The notes below the pieces were generated by a model. The model did no database searches and was not told the DNA's origin. It saw only the letters and a list, made by a program, of their open reading frames with translations. From assembly GCF_009696685.2 (NCBI RefSeq), contig NZ_CP102355.1, forward strand, positions 558,001 through 622,000: 64,000 nucleotides of DNA. The letters run 5' to 3'. Each line of letters begins with the position of its first letter. Positions within the stretch are counted from its first letter, which is position 1. This DNA comes from Paracoccus sp. SMMA_5_TC. GTDB taxonomy: Bacteria > Pseudomonadota > Alphaproteobacteria > Rhodobacterales > Rhodobacteraceae. This document shows positions 1 to 8,306 of this stretch, piece by piece. Position numbers and translations under genes: made by a program.

Positions 1-923
1 TCGACCGCGTCCTGCAGGGTGAAGCTGCTGTCGATCACCGGGCGCACCGCGCCGGCCGCGATCAGCGGCCACAGTTCATCCAGAAGCGCGCGGGCAATGC
101 GGGCCTTGGCCCGATCCGATTGCGGCCGCAGCGTCGATCCGGTGACGGTCAGGCGGCGGGTCATGATCTGGGCAAAGTTCAGCTCGGCCTTGGCGCCGGC
201 CAGAAAGGCGATCATCACCAGCCGGCCTTCATCGGCCAGCGCGCGGATGTTGCGGGCGATGTAGTCGCCGCCGACCATGTCGAGAATCAGATTGGCCCCG
301 CCTTGCTTGCGCAGGATGCTGACGAAATCGGTTTCGCGGTAATTGATCGGCTGCGCGCCCAGTTCGGCGCAGGCCTGGCATTTGGCGTCGCTGCCCGCCG
401 TGGCCCAGACCCGCGCGCCGCGCGCCCGCGCCACCTGGATCGCCATGGTGCCGATCCCGGACGAGCCGCCGTGCACCAGGAAGCGTTCGCCCGCCTGCAG
501 CCCGCCACGCTGGATCACATTGGACCAGACGGTGAAGGCGGTTTCCGGCAGCGCCGCCGCCTCGCGCAGCGACAGCCCTGCGGGCACCGGCAGCGCATGG
601 GCGGCCGGGCAGGTGACATATTCGGCATAGCCGCCGCCCGGCAGCAGCGCGCAGACCCGATCGCCCGCGCGCCAATGGTCGACGCCCGGCCCCACGGCCA
701 CCACCGTGCCCGCACATTCCAGCCCCGGCAGGTCCGAAGCCCCGGGCGGCGGGGCATAGGATCCCGCGCGTTGCAGCACGTCGGGTCGGTTCACCCCCGC
801 CCAGGCCACGCGGATCAGGATCTGGCCATGACCCGCGACCGGCACCGGCCGCGTGGTCGGCCTGAGCACCTCGGCGCCGCCGGGGGCCGAGATTTCGACG
901 GCCTGCATCACATCGGGTATCAC
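1..923 (-). CDS. NAD(P)H:quinone oxidoreductase, zinc-type ADH/QOR family (3' end cut by window)
   Basis: Medium-chain dehydrogenase of the quinone oxidoreductase (QOR) branch, expected to pass electrons from NADPH to quinones in the cytoplasm. The visible 307 codons run from an N-terminal GroES-like part (VEISAPGG near the start, then GVNRPD) into the Rossmann part with the nucleotide loop GGSSGIGTMA. No catalytic or structural zinc cysteine cluster is seen, as expected for QOR. The start is taken as GTG at 923, because GGAGGG lies about 6 nt upstream and the GTG overlaps the TGA of the upstream COQ9 gene as GTGA, which suggests translational coupling. An internal ATG at 908 is the alternative. 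The C-terminal end lies outside the window. Confidence 0.85.
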   Translation of the reverse strand, partial: MIPDVMQAVEISAPGGAEVLRPTTRPVPVAGHGQILIRVAWAGVNRPDVLQRAGSYAPPPGASDLPGLECAGTVVAVGPGVDHWRAGDRVCALLPGGGYAEYVTCPAAHALPVPAGLSLREAAALPETAFTVWSNVIQRGGLQAGERFLVHGGSSGIGTMAIQVARARGARVWATAGSDAKCQACAELGAQPINYRETDFVSILRKQGGANLILDMVGGDYIARNIRALADEGRLVMIAFLAGAKAELNFAQIMTRRLTVTGSTLRPQSDRAKARIARALLDELWPLIAAGAVRPVIDSSFTLQDAV

Positions 924-1606
924 CCTTGCCCTCCATTGTGTCGTGCCGACGCATCCGCCCGCAATCCTCCGGGCAGATTGCGCGGTTCGGGCCGCCTGAT
1001 CCAGCCCGTCGCCAGGTCCGACAGCGTTCCCACCCCCGGGATGGCCCGCAGCCGTGCCTTGAGCGATTCGAATCGCATTACCCCGTCGAGCCGCCGATCC
1101 AGGAACGCGCGGGTGTCGGCCAGGTCGGGCGATTCGTCGCCCAGCCAGTAAAGAGCCGTTGCACCATAGACCGCGGACAGGGTGGCACGTTTGGAATACC
1201 AGTTCACATCCTGCGAGATGTCGCCCAGCCCTTCCCAGATCGCATCCGCGGTTTCCCACACAAGCCGCGCCCCCAGCCCGGCATGCTGGGGCAGCGCCAG
1301 CACCGACGCACCGGCGCGGGCCAGTTCCCGATCGCTCAGCCCCAACCGGTGCATGACCGCCTGGGCGACACGTTCGCGCATCCGCCCCTGCGGCGGATCG
1401 CTGGCCAGCCACTGACGGAGGGCCGCGTCGCCCTGACGGTGATAGGCCGCGGCCAGATCGGCGCCGCCGCGCGGCAGATATACCCGGGCCAGATCCGGGC
1501 TGATGCCGATGTCGCGGGCGCCCTCGACAATGGCACGATCCCCCATGCCCTCGAACACCACATGCGCCAGCGCGGCCTGGATCAGACGTTCACGTTCCTC
1601 GGTCAT
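920..1606 (-). CDS. COQ9 family protein (ubiquinone biosynthesis accessory)
   Basis: 228 aa. The N-terminal part (ERLIQAALAHVVFEGM) resembles a TetR-like helical start. The C-terminal half carries the COQ9 signature region (ISQDVNWYSKRATLSAVY, then ALYWLGDESPD). In mitochondria and alphaproteobacteria COQ9 is a lipid-binding partner of the COQ7 hydroxylase in ubiquinone synthesis. The start is the ATG at 1606, which gives MTEERERLI; a longer in-frame extension to 1654 lacks family similarity. The stop overlaps the GTG of the downstream quinone oxidoreductase by 4 nt, so a ubiquinone-related function may be shared. Assignment rests on motif recall. Confidence 0.85.
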   Translation of the reverse strand: MTEERERLIQAALAHVVFEGMGDRAIVEGARDIGISPDLARVYLPRGGADLAAAYHRQGDAALRQWLASDPPQGRMRERVAQAVMHRLGLSDRELARAGASVLALPQHAGLGARLVWETADAIWEGLGDISQDVNWYSKRATLSAVYGATALYWLGDESPDLADTRAFLDRRLDGVMRFESLKARLRAIPGVGTLSDLATGWIRRPEPRNLPGGLRADASARHNGGQG

Positions 1607-1647
1607 GATGGCCCCTTGTTCATGGTAACGGTCGCGGCCGGAAAATC

Positions 1648-1676
1648 TGGACAAAGGCGATTCGCCCTGTTATGAG
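1648..1676 (+). promoter_or_regulatory. Putative sigma-70 promoter of rpsU
   Basis: TGGACA at 1648-1653 and TATGAG at 1671-1676 are separated by exactly 17 nt and lie about 55 nt before the rpsU start. Match quality is moderate, and the placement between divergent genes supports it. Confidence 0.4.
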
Positions 1677-1729
1677 GCCGCGTCCTGCAAATCTGTTCAA
1701 CTTTAACCTAGGAAGGTGGTGACAACCAC

Positions 1730-1936
1730 ATGCAGGTAAGTGTTCGCGACAACAACGTCGAACAGGCGCTTCGCGCTCTGAAGAAGAAACTTCAGCGCGA
1801 GGGGGTATTTCGTGAAATGAAGCTCAAGCAGCATTTCGAGAAACCCTCGGTCAAGAAGGCCCGTGAAAAGGCCGAGGCCGTCCGCCGCGCCCGCAAGCTG
1901 GCGCGCAAGAAAGCGCAACGCGAAGGCGCGCTGTAA
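1730..1936 (+). CDS. rpsU: 30S ribosomal protein bS21
   Basis: 68 aa, highly basic, with the typical bS21 start [20 protein letters not shown] and an Arg/Lys-rich tail ending QREGAL. The protein sits near the anti-Shine-Dalgarno region of 16S rRNA on the small subunit. A strong ribosome binding site (AGGAAGGTGGTGA) precedes the ATG. The gene is monocistronic, with its own promoter and an immediately following hairpin terminator. Length and sequence are normal for the alphaproteobacterial form. Confidence 0.97.
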   Translation: MQVSVRDNNVEQALRALKKKLQREGVFREMKLKQHFEKPSVKKAREKAEAVRRARKLARKKAQREGAL

Positions 1937-1962
1937 GACAAGCGACCACATGGTTCGGAAAG

Positions 1963-1984
1963 CCCCCGCATCGCGGGGGTTTTT
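1963..1984. terminator. Rho-independent terminator after rpsU (possibly bidirectional)
   Basis: CCCCCGC-ATC-GCGGGGG, a perfect 7-bp stem, followed by five T residues on the + strand. On the - strand the same hairpin is followed by CTTTCC, so it may also stop readthrough from tRNA-Pro. Confidence 0.85.
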
Positions 1985-2083
1985 CATTGGTCGCGCCGCC
2001 CCTGCCCGGAACGGTCAACATGCAACAGCAGACCCGCCGCCGTGGCAGGGGCCTGAAATATTGCATCGACAAGGGATGATGAC

Positions 2084-2160
2084 TGGTCGGAGCGAGAGGA
2101 TTCGAACCTCCGACCCCCTGCTCCCGAAGCAGGTGCGCTACCAGGCTGCGCTACGCTCCG
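2084..2160 (-). tRNA. tRNA-Pro (anticodon CGG)
   Basis: A 77-nt cloverleaf with encoded CCA. The acceptor stem CGGAGCG pairs with CGCTCCG, the T arm carries GGTTCGAATCC, and the anticodon loop TTCGGGA gives CGG, reading CCG. C1 with discriminator A is normal for bacterial tRNA-Pro. Confidence 0.96.
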
Positions 2161-2171
2161 ACCGTGGGGGG

Positions 2172-2200
2172 CAGGTAGCCCCTGCCGGCCGGGAATGCAA
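2172..2200 (-). promoter_or_regulatory. Putative promoter of tRNA-Pro
   Basis: On the - strand TTGCAT (2200-2195) and TACCTG (2177-2172) are 17 nt apart, ending 11 nt before the tRNA 5' end. Spacing and position fit a stable-RNA promoter. Confidence 0.5.
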
Positions 2201-2226
2201 GAGGGAATCGCGCGAAAACCCCTGCC

Positions 2227-3180
2227 TCAGTCGCGCGCGCGCAGCAGGCGTTGCAGCAGGCTCCAGCGCGGGGCGGTCACGGGTTCGGCGGCGAACTTGG
2301 CGCCGCTGGCCGGCCGCAAGGCCGAGGCGCCGCTGCGTTCGCGCATCAGGATGTAAAGCCCCGAGGCCACGATGACCGCCGCCCCGGCAAACGTGGGCAG
2401 ATCTGGCCGTTCCCCGAACAGGAACCAGCCATAGGCCACTGCCCACAGCATCTGCGAATATTGCATCGGCGCGACATTGGTGGCTTCGCCCGCCTGATAG
2501 GCCAGGATCAGCAGGAACCCGGCCACCAGCCCCAGCAGCGCGATCACCCCGGTCAGCGCCAGATCGGCCAGCAGCATCGGCTGATAGGCAAGGCCCAGCG
2601 AGGCGCCGGTAATCAGGAAATTGCCGATCATCGGCCATAGCAGCAGGATGACGGTGCGCTCCGACCGACCCAGCTTGCGCACGGCGATGGCCGCCAGCGC
2701 GGTGCAGGTGGCGCCGCCCAGCGCCGCCAGATGCCCCAGCCCCAGCGCGGTCGCACCGGGACGCAGCACGATCAGCACCCCGCACAACCCCGCCAGCACC
2801 GCCAGCCAGCGGTGCAGGCCCACCCTTTCGCCCAACAGCGGCACCGACAGGACGGTCACGATCAGCGGCGTGGCGAACAACAGCGCATAGACCTGCGCCA
2901 AGGGCAGCACCGAAAAGGCATAGAAGCCGCCGATGCCCGAACCCACGATGCACAGCGACCGCAGCCCGACCCAGAACGGATTGCGCGGTCGCAGCGTGCC
3001 ATGCGTGGGATCGTGCAGCAGCAGCACTGCCAGCGGCGGAAACGACAGCAGCGCCGAAAAGAACAGGATCTGCAGCGCCGGATAGGTTTCGCCCAGCAGC
3101 TTGATGATCACGTCATGGGTCGAATAAAGACCCATGGACAACAGGGCGAATACAGCGCCCCTGACATTTCCGGGCGGCAT
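2227..3180 (-). CDS. EamA/DMT family transporter
   Basis: 317 aa with about ten hydrophobic segments in two repeated halves, the hallmark of the drug/metabolite transporter superfamily. The first half contains GLYSTHDVIIKLLG and the second ILLLWPMIGNF and LGLVAGFLLILAYQAGE. It is an inner-membrane exporter or importer of unknown substrate. It lies 54 nt downstream of leuB on the same strand, so cotranscription is possible, but that alone does not define the substrate. The C-terminal tail is basic and hydrophilic. A second, different EamA protein is encoded at 40155-41081. Confidence 0.85.
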   Translation of the reverse strand: MPPGNVRGAVFALLSMGLYSTHDVIIKLLGETYPALQILFFSALLSFPPLAVLLLHDPTHGTLRPRNPFWVGLRSLCIVGSGIGGFYAFSVLPLAQVYALLFATPLIVTVLSVPLLGERVGLHRWLAVLAGLCGVLIVLRPGATALGLGHLAALGGATCTALAAIAVRKLGRSERTVILLLWPMIGNFLITGASLGLAYQPMLLADLALTGVIALLGLVAGFLLILAYQAGEATNVAPMQYSQMLWAVAYGWFLFGERPDLPTFAGAAVIVASGLYILMRERSGASALRPASGAKFAAEPVTAPRWSLLQRLLRARD

Positions 3181-3234
3181 GAGACCTCGCGCAGGGTGGG
3201 CATTGCCGCGCCGGCATCCGGCGCGGCCCCCAGA

Positions 3235-4353
3235 TTACAGCGCCGTCAGCGCCGCCACAATCGCGTCCCCCATTTCGCTGGTCGAAACCGCGCGTCCGCC
3301 CTCGGCGCCCATCAGATCGCCGGTGCGCACGCCATCGGCCAGCACCTTTTCCACCGCCTTTTCCAGCCGGTCCGCCTCGGCCCCCAGGCCGAAGGAATAG
3401 CGCAGGCACATGGCAAAGCTGAGGATGCAGGCGATCGGATTGGCCTTGCCTTGGCCGGCGATGTCGGGGGCCGAGCCGTGGACCGGCTCGTAAAGCGCCT
3501 TGGGCCGGCCATTGGCCATCGGCGCGCCCAGGCTGGCCGAGGGCAGCATCCCCAGGCTGCCGGTCAGCATCGCCGCCGCGTCCGACAGGATGTCGCCGAA
3601 CAGGTTGTCGGTGACGACGACGTCGAACTGGCGCGGATTGCGCACCAGCTGCATGGCGCCGTTGTCGGCATACATGTGCGACAGTTCGACATCGGGATAT
3701 TCGTTGTCATGCACCCACTGGACTTCCTCGCGCCACAGGATGCCCGATTCCATCACATTGGCCTTTTCCATCGAGCAGACGCGATTGCCGCGCTTGCGCG
3801 CCAGCTCGAAGGCCGAACGCGCCACCCGCCGCACCTCGCCCGAGGTGTAGCGCTGGGTGTTGATGCCGACCCGGCCGCCTTCGTTGGCCGGATCGTCGTC
3901 GGCGCTGATGCCGCGCGGCTCGCCGAAATAGACGCCGCTGGTCAGTTCGCGCACGATCAGGATGTCCAGACCCGCCACGACCTCGCGCTTCAGGCTGGAA
4001 AAATCGGCCAGGGCGTCAAAGCATTGCGCGGGGCGCAGGTTGGCATACAGATCCATTTCCTTGCGCAGGCGCAGCAGGCCGCGCTCGGGTTTCAGGCTGA
4101 AATCGAGAGTGTCGTATTTCGGGCCGCCCACCGCGCCCAGCAGCACCGCGTCGACCTGCTGGGCCTTGGCCATGGTGTGATCGGCCAGGGGCTTGCCGTA
4201 TTTGTCATAGGCCGCGCCGCCCACCGCATCCTCGCTGACGTCGAAACGCAGGCCACGGGCGGTTTCGAACCAGCCGATGATCTTGCGCACCTCGGCCATG
4301 ACTTCGGGACCGATCCCGTCGCCGGGCAAGATCAGCAGGGAATAGGAGGTCAT
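3235..4353 (-). CDS. leuB: 3-isopropylmalate dehydrogenase
   Basis: 372 aa, the normal length for LeuB. It oxidatively decarboxylates 3-isopropylmalate with NAD in leucine synthesis in the cytoplasm. Visible hallmarks are the N-terminal [11 protein letters not shown], the substrate-binding [13 protein letters not shown], the catalytic EKANVMES, the metal-binding NLFGDILSD and the nucleotide-binding [15 protein letters not shown]. The ATG at 4353 is preceded by AAAGGA. No leuC, leuD or leuA lies in the window. A well-spaced promoter precedes it at 4388-4416. Confidence 0.96.
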   Translation of the reverse strand: MTSYSLLILPGDGIGPEVMAEVRKIIGWFETARGLRFDVSEDAVGGAAYDKYGKPLADHTMAKAQQVDAVLLGAVGGPKYDTLDFSLKPERGLLRLRKEMDLYANLRPAQCFDALADFSSLKREVVAGLDILIVRELTSGVYFGEPRGISADDDPANEGGRVGINTQRYTSGEVRRVARSAFELARKRGNRVCSMEKANVMESGILWREEVQWVHDNEYPDVELSHMYADNGAMQLVRNPRQFDVVVTDNLFGDILSDAAAMLTGSLGMLPSASLGAPMANGRPKALYEPVHGSAPDIAGQGKANPIACILSFAMCLRYSFGLGAEADRLEKAVEKVLADGVRTGDLMGAEGGRAVSTSEMGDAIVAALTAL

Positions 4354-4387
4354 GGCAGGAATCCTTTGTGCTGCGGGCATTGCGGCC

Positions 4388-4416
4388 CCCCTAGCCTTGC
4401 CGTCCCGCTGCGTCAA
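4388..4416 (-). promoter_or_regulatory. Putative promoter of leuB
   Basis: On the - strand TTGACG (4416-4411) and TAGGGG (4393-4388) are 17 nt apart, about 35 nt before the leuB ATG. The -35 box is near-consensus and the -10 is GC-rich. I see no leader peptide or attenuator. Confidence 0.5.
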
Positions 4417-4506
4417 GTTCACGGCGAAGTGGCTTGCACCGGACCGGGGCTTGCGGCCGGATGGGCCCGGACGCGCGACCGGCGTCAGGAAGGCAAAGGA
4501 AAGATC

Positions 4507-4908
4507 ATGTTTCACGCACGCCTTGTGCCCATCGCCCTGGTGCTGAGCGCCAGCACAGCATTGGCCGACGGCGGGTTGACGGTGCAGCTGCCCGATGTCT
4601 CGGGGCTGGATCGCGCCCAGGCCAAGGCCCTGATCGCCGAACTGGCCAATGTGAATGTCATCACCTCGAACTGTCCGGCCTATGCGATCAGCGACGGGGA
4701 ATGGACGCTGATCACCGGCACCGGCGATCTGCTGGCCGCACAGCTGGGCCTGGATGCGGCCGATTACGACCGCAGCTATTACGGCCCCGCCTTCAAGCTG
4801 CTGGACGATCCCGGGGCCTGCGACCGCATCGGCCCGACCGCACGACCGCTGATCCAGCGCCTGATCGGCATGGGCGGCGGCACCACGCCGCTGGCGCCGT
4901 CGCAATAG
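4507..4908 (+). CDS. Small secreted hypothetical protein
   Basis: 133 aa. A clear signal peptide ([20 protein letters not shown]) suggests periplasmic location. The mature part holds two cysteines (SNCPAY and PGACDRIG) that could form a disulfide. It ends in a glycine-rich, then Pro/Ser tail. I do not recognise a domain. AGGAAAG lies shortly before the ATG. It is transcribed away from leuB and is 46 nt upstream of the uracil-DNA glycosylase on the same strand. Codon use matches its neighbours, so it looks like a real conserved gene of this group. Confidence 0.7.
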   Translation: MFHARLVPIALVLSASTALADGGLTVQLPDVSGLDRAQAKALIAELANVNVITSNCPAYAISDGEWTLITGTGDLLAAQLGLDAADYDRSYYGPAFKLLDDPGACDRIGPTARPLIQRLIGMGGGTTPLAPSQ

Positions 4909-4954
4909 CGGCGGATGGCTTGCCCATGGCCGCCATGCGCCCTAGCCTGCGGCC

Positions 4955-5761
4955 ATGACGGCAGATCCAACCTATCGGGGATTCGCGCTGGATGCCGAAA
5001 CGGCGCTGGCGCTGTTGCAGTGGCAGACGGAACTGGGCGCGGACGAGCCGTGTCTGGACGCGCCGCTGAACCGCTATGAGCTGAGCGAACAGGTCGATCC
5101 AGCAGTCGCGTCGGCCACCGCGGCGACCCGGCCGCCCATCGCGGCGGCGGCAGCCGCTGTCGATCCGGTGGCCCAGGCCACCACCATGGCGACCGCCGCC
5201 ACCACGCTCGAGGCTCTGGCCGAGGCACAGCAGGCCTTTGACGGCATCGACCTGAAACGCGGCGCGCGCAATTTCTGCTTTGCCGATGGCCGGCCGCAGG
5301 CCCGGGTGATGATCGTGGGCGAGGCCCCCGGCGAGGAAGAGGACCGCCAGGGCCGCCCCTTTGTCGGCCGCGCCGGGCAGTTGCTGGACCAGATGTTTGC
5401 GGCCATCGGCCTGTCCCGGCAGTCTCCGGATGCGCAAACCGCGCTTTACATCACCAATGTCCTGCCCTGGCGCCCGCCCGGCAACCGCCAGCCGACGGCC
5501 GAGGAAATCGCGATGATGCTGCCGTTCCTGCATCGGCACATCCAGCTGGCCCAGCCCGAGGTGCTGGTGCTGATGGGCAATACCCCCTGCGCCGCGCTGT
5601 TGCACAAACAGGGCATCACCCGCCTGCGCGGCCAATGGCACAGGGCGCTGGACCTGCCGGTATTGCCGATGACGCATCCGGCCTATCTGCTGCGCACGCC
5701 CCTGGCCAAGCGTCAGGCCTGGCAGGATCTGCTGGCCCTGCAGGCACGGTTGCGCGATTAG
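4955..5761 (+). CDS. Uracil-DNA glycosylase, family 4-like, lacking the Fe-S cysteines
   Basis: 268 aa. It excises uracil from DNA at the start of base-excision repair. Family-4 motif A is seen as GEAPGEEED (residues 122-130) with RPFVGRAGQLLD, and motif B as HPAYLLR (241-247). An Ala/Thr-rich N-terminal extension of about 90 residues precedes the core. Typical family-4 enzymes bind a 4Fe-4S cluster through four cysteines. Here the usual pair before the core reads FDGIDLK, the third site reads PWRPPGN, and the fourth reads MMLPFL, so none is present. Other cysteines are only at 33, 108 and 212. The 3' end overlaps the convergent next gene by 4 nt. Confidence 0.85.
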   Translation: MTADPTYRGFALDAETALALLQWQTELGADEPCLDAPLNRYELSEQVDPAVASATAATRPPIAAAAAAVDPVAQATTMATAATTLEALAEAQQAFDGIDLKRGARNFCFADGRPQARVMIVGEAPGEEEDRQGRPFVGRAGQLLDQMFAAIGLSRQSPDAQTALYITNVLPWRPPGNRQPTAEEIAMMLPFLHRHIQLAQPEVLVLMGNTPCAALLHKQGITRLRGQWHRALDLPVLPMTHPAYLLRTPLAKRQAWQDLLALQARLRD

Positions 5762-6534
5762 TCTTTCATGCGGCAGCCGTCGAATTCGACGGCATCGCCG
5801 CCGTCGATCAGCGTCAGGCGCAGATCGGCCGGATCGACGGCAAAGGGCTTGCCGGTGCCGGCGACCAGTTCCGCGCGGGCGGTGATGCGGTCCCCCTGCC
5901 GCCCCAGTTCGGGCGCCGAAACCCAGATCTGTTCGTCTGCCATCTCGATGGCAACGTCGCTGTCGTCATCGCCATGACCCGATGGCAGGGTCGCCGTGAC
6001 CTGCATGCCGTCCGCGATCGGATCGATGCGGCAGTCCGGCTGCTGTTCCGATTGTCGAGGTTGCAGCGCCATCGCCGCCTGGATGCGCGGATCGGGATCA
6101 GCGCCGGGCGGCGGCGGCACCAATGCAACCTGTGCCGGCACGCAGATATCGAGGCACAGGCCGAAATCCACCGTGACCCTTGGTTCGATCGGACCCGGGC
6201 CGGCCGGCAGCAGCTCGATGGGCAGCAGCAGCTGACGGTGATAGCCCAGCGTGCGCTCGCCGCCCGAATCGATCACCTCGGGGCGGGGCCAGATCAGCCG
6301 TGCCTGCGCCAGATTGGCCGAGCCCTGCCAGTCGAAGCGCGGCGGCATCCCGGCATCGCCGGGGCTGCGCCAGTAGGTTTTCCAGCCTGGCTCCAGCTCC
6401 AGTCGCAATGCGGTGATGCGATGACCCTGCGGCGTTTCCCAGCCGGGCAGCAATTCGGCAGAGACAAGCCCCGGCGGCAGATCCTGGGCCATGACCGGCA
6501 GCGCGGTCAGGCAAAGCATGGCAAGTGTTCTCAT
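5758..6534 (-). CDS. Periplasmic DsbD-alpha/ScsB N-terminal-like protein
   Basis: 258 aa with a signal peptide (MRTLAMLCLTALPVMA). The body resembles the N-terminal thiol-exchange domain of DsbD/ScsB: GWKTYWRSPGDAGMPP, then LGYHRQLLLPI, then a CLDIC motif in FGLCLDICVPAQ. That domain normally receives electrons from the membrane part and reduces periplasmic partners. Here no membrane domain or C-terminal thioredoxin domain follows, and none is encoded nearby, so it is a stand-alone form. A second cysteine pair (PDCRID and the terminal DGCRMKD) may form a structural disulfide. It is convergent with the glycosylase gene. Confidence 0.8.
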   Translation of the reverse strand: MRTLAMLCLTALPVMAQDLPPGLVSAELLPGWETPQGHRITALRLELEPGWKTYWRSPGDAGMPPRFDWQGSANLAQARLIWPRPEVIDSGGERTLGYHRQLLLPIELLPAGPGPIEPRVTVDFGLCLDICVPAQVALVPPPPGADPDPRIQAAMALQPRQSEQQPDCRIDPIADGMQVTATLPSGHGDDDSDVAIEMADEQIWVSAPELGRQGDRITARAELVAGTGKPFAVDPADLRLTLIDGGDAVEFDGCRMKD

Positions 6535-6643
6535 GCGCCCTGTCTAGCTGCGCCCGACGGCGGTGGTGAAGTCACAACTGCGGCAATCCCTTGCGAAATC
6601 CTCTCACAAATCCGATCTTGAAAGAAAGAGGACGGAGCAGATC

Positions 6644-7216
6644 ATGGACAAGTCGAGCAACCTGACCGGCAAGATGCTGATCGCCATGCCCGGCATGCGC
6701 GACCCCCGTTTCGAGCATTCCGTGATCCTGATCTGTGCCCATTCCGAGGACGGTGCCATGGGGCTGGTGGTGAACCGCCCCATGCCCGACATCGGTTTCG
6801 GCGACCTGCTGGCGCAACTGGGGATCGAGGCCAGCGAGGACGCACTGGATATCCCCGTGCGTTTCGGCGGTCCGGTCGAACCGGGGCGCGGCTTTGTCCT
6901 GCATCGCGTGCCGCGCGACATTCAGATCGATGAAAACCGCATGCGCATCACCGACGATCTGGCGATGTCGACCACCCGCGACATTCTCGAGGATTATGCC
7001 CGCGGGCGCGGCCCGCAGCCGGCGATGCTGGCGCTGGGCTATGCCGGCTGGGGCCCGGGGCAGCTGGATTCCGAAATCCTGGCCAATGGCTGGCTGACAT
7101 CGGACCGCGGCGACGAAATCATCTTCGGGGCGGACAATGCCGGAAAATGGCGCGCGGCGCTGAAGGCGCTGGGCATCGATCCGGTGGCGCTGTCGCCCAA
7201 TGCCGGCCACGCCTGA
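6644..7216 (+). CDS. YqgE/AlgH family protein
   Basis: 190 aa, the usual length for this family of cytoplasmic proteins of unclear role, sometimes implicated in transcriptional control. Family features are GKMLIAMPGMRDPRFEHSVI near the N-terminus, GAMGLVVNRP, then GGPVEPGRGFVLH and a LGYAGWGPGQLDSEI block. The chosen ATG at 6644 follows an AGGACGGAG ribosome binding site; an earlier in-frame start at 6563 has no support. It is convergent with the Sua5-type gene, only 5 nt away. Confidence 0.93.
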   Translation: MDKSSNLTGKMLIAMPGMRDPRFEHSVILICAHSEDGAMGLVVNRPMPDIGFGDLLAQLGIEASEDALDIPVRFGGPVEPGRGFVLHRVPRDIQIDENRMRITDDLAMSTTRDILEDYARGRGPQPAMLALGYAGWGPGQLDSEILANGWLTSDRGDEIIFGADNAGKWRAALKALGIDPVALSPNAGHA

Positions 7217-7221
7217 CGGGC

Positions 7222-8187
7222 CTAGCCGCGCGGCGCGGCGGCCCGGCGCAGGCGGTCGTTGATCGCCAGCCCCAATCCTGTCTGCGGCACGGGCGCCACC
7301 GCGATCGGCCGGCCCAGCGCATCGGCCTGGCGCAGCAGATCGAACAACTGCGCCGCCGCCTCGGTCAGATCACCGCCGGCGCTCAGGGTGAACCGGCCGG
7401 GCACGGGGCCGAAGCCGATCATCACCTCGTCGCCTTCAGGCTGCATCGCGTCCAGCCGCAGGGGCGCGCGGGGGGCGTAATGGCTGCTCAGCTGTCCCGG
7501 CGCCGTGGGCTGTCCGGGATCGGCGGCGCCCCGCGCCAGTGGCTGACCCAGCACCGCCTCGATCCGTTCGGCGGCGATACCGCCGGGCCGCAGCAGCAAT
7601 GGTTGATCGCCCTGCCAGCCGATGATGGTCGATTCCAACCCCACCCCGCAGGGCCCTGCGTCCAGCACCGCCGCGATGCGCCCGCCAAGCCCGGTTTCCG
7701 GGTCAAGAACATGTTCTGCCCGTGTCGGGCTGATCCGCCCCGAAGGATTGGCCGAAGGTGCCGCCAGCGGCCCCCCAAATGCCTCCAGCAGCGCCCGCGC
7801 CGCCGGATGCGCCGGCACCCGGATCGCCACCGTGTCCAGCCCGGCCGTGACCAGGCCGGCGATGCCCGCATCCTCGCGCAGCGGCAGCACCAGCGTCAGC
7901 GCCCCGGGCCAGAACGCCTGCGCCAGCGCCAGCGCCGGCTCGGACAGACGGGCATGACGCGCAACCGCCGTCAGGTCGGGCAGATGCACGATCAGCGGGT
8001 TGAAGCTGGGCCGGCCCTTGGCGGCATAGATCGCCGCCACCGCGCGCCCATTGCGCGCATCGCCCGCCAGCCCATAGACGGTTTCGGTGGGCATCGCGAC
8101 CAGTTCGCCCGCCGCCAGCACGGCGGCGGCTTCGGCGATGCCCTTGGCATCCGCAGGCAAGGTGCGGGTTTGAATTCGTTGCGTCAA
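7222..8187 (-). CDS. L-threonylcarbamoyladenylate synthase, Sua5 type
   Basis: 321 aa. It makes threonylcarbamoyl-AMP from threonine, bicarbonate and ATP for the t6A37 modification of ANN-decoding tRNAs. The YrdC domain is clear (PTETVYGLAGDA, KGRPSFNPLIVHL, FWPGALTLVL, PSANPSG), followed by a C-terminal Sua5 domain (LSSHYAPRAPL), so this is the longer Sua5 form. The start appears to be TTG at 8187, since an in-frame TAA lies two codons further upstream and no ATG occurs before the conserved core. MtaB, which acts on the same tRNA position, is encoded at 49852-51114. Confidence 0.92.
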   Translation of the reverse strand: MTQRIQTRTLPADAKGIAEAAAVLAAGELVAMPTETVYGLAGDARNGRAVAAIYAAKGRPSFNPLIVHLPDLTAVARHARLSEPALALAQAFWPGALTLVLPLREDAGIAGLVTAGLDTVAIRVPAHPAARALLEAFGGPLAAPSANPSGRISPTRAEHVLDPETGLGGRIAAVLDAGPCGVGLESTIIGWQGDQPLLLRPGGIAAERIEAVLGQPLARGAADPGQPTAPGQLSSHYAPRAPLRLDAMQPEGDEVMIGFGPVPGRFTLSAGGDLTEAAAQLFDLLRQADALGRPIAVAPVPQTGLGLAINDRLRRAAAPRG

Positions 8188-8209
8188 CTTCTGTTACGTC
8201 GGGTTGTGG

Positions 8210-8237
8210 TTGCCGACCCAAAGGCGGGGAATATGAT
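8210..8237 (+). promoter_or_regulatory. Putative promoter of the acyl-CoA dehydrogenase gene
   Basis: TTGCCG at 8210-8215 and TATGAT at 8232-8237 are 16 nt apart, in the gap divergent from the Sua5-type gene. A small inverted repeat GATCG-TTGG-CGATC (8236-8249) overlaps the -10 and could be an operator. Both are weak predictions. Confidence 0.4.
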
Positions 8238-8306
8238 CGTTGGCGATCAATTATGCGCCAGCATCGCCTTTGCCAAGGCGCAAGCGCAATGGGGGGAGAT
8301 TACGCG

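Noticed and set aside
2731..4506. Long upstream extension of the small secreted protein frame
   Set aside because: The 590 codons before the signal peptide are antisense to leuB and the EamA gene and look random. The true start is at 4507, directly before the signal sequence.
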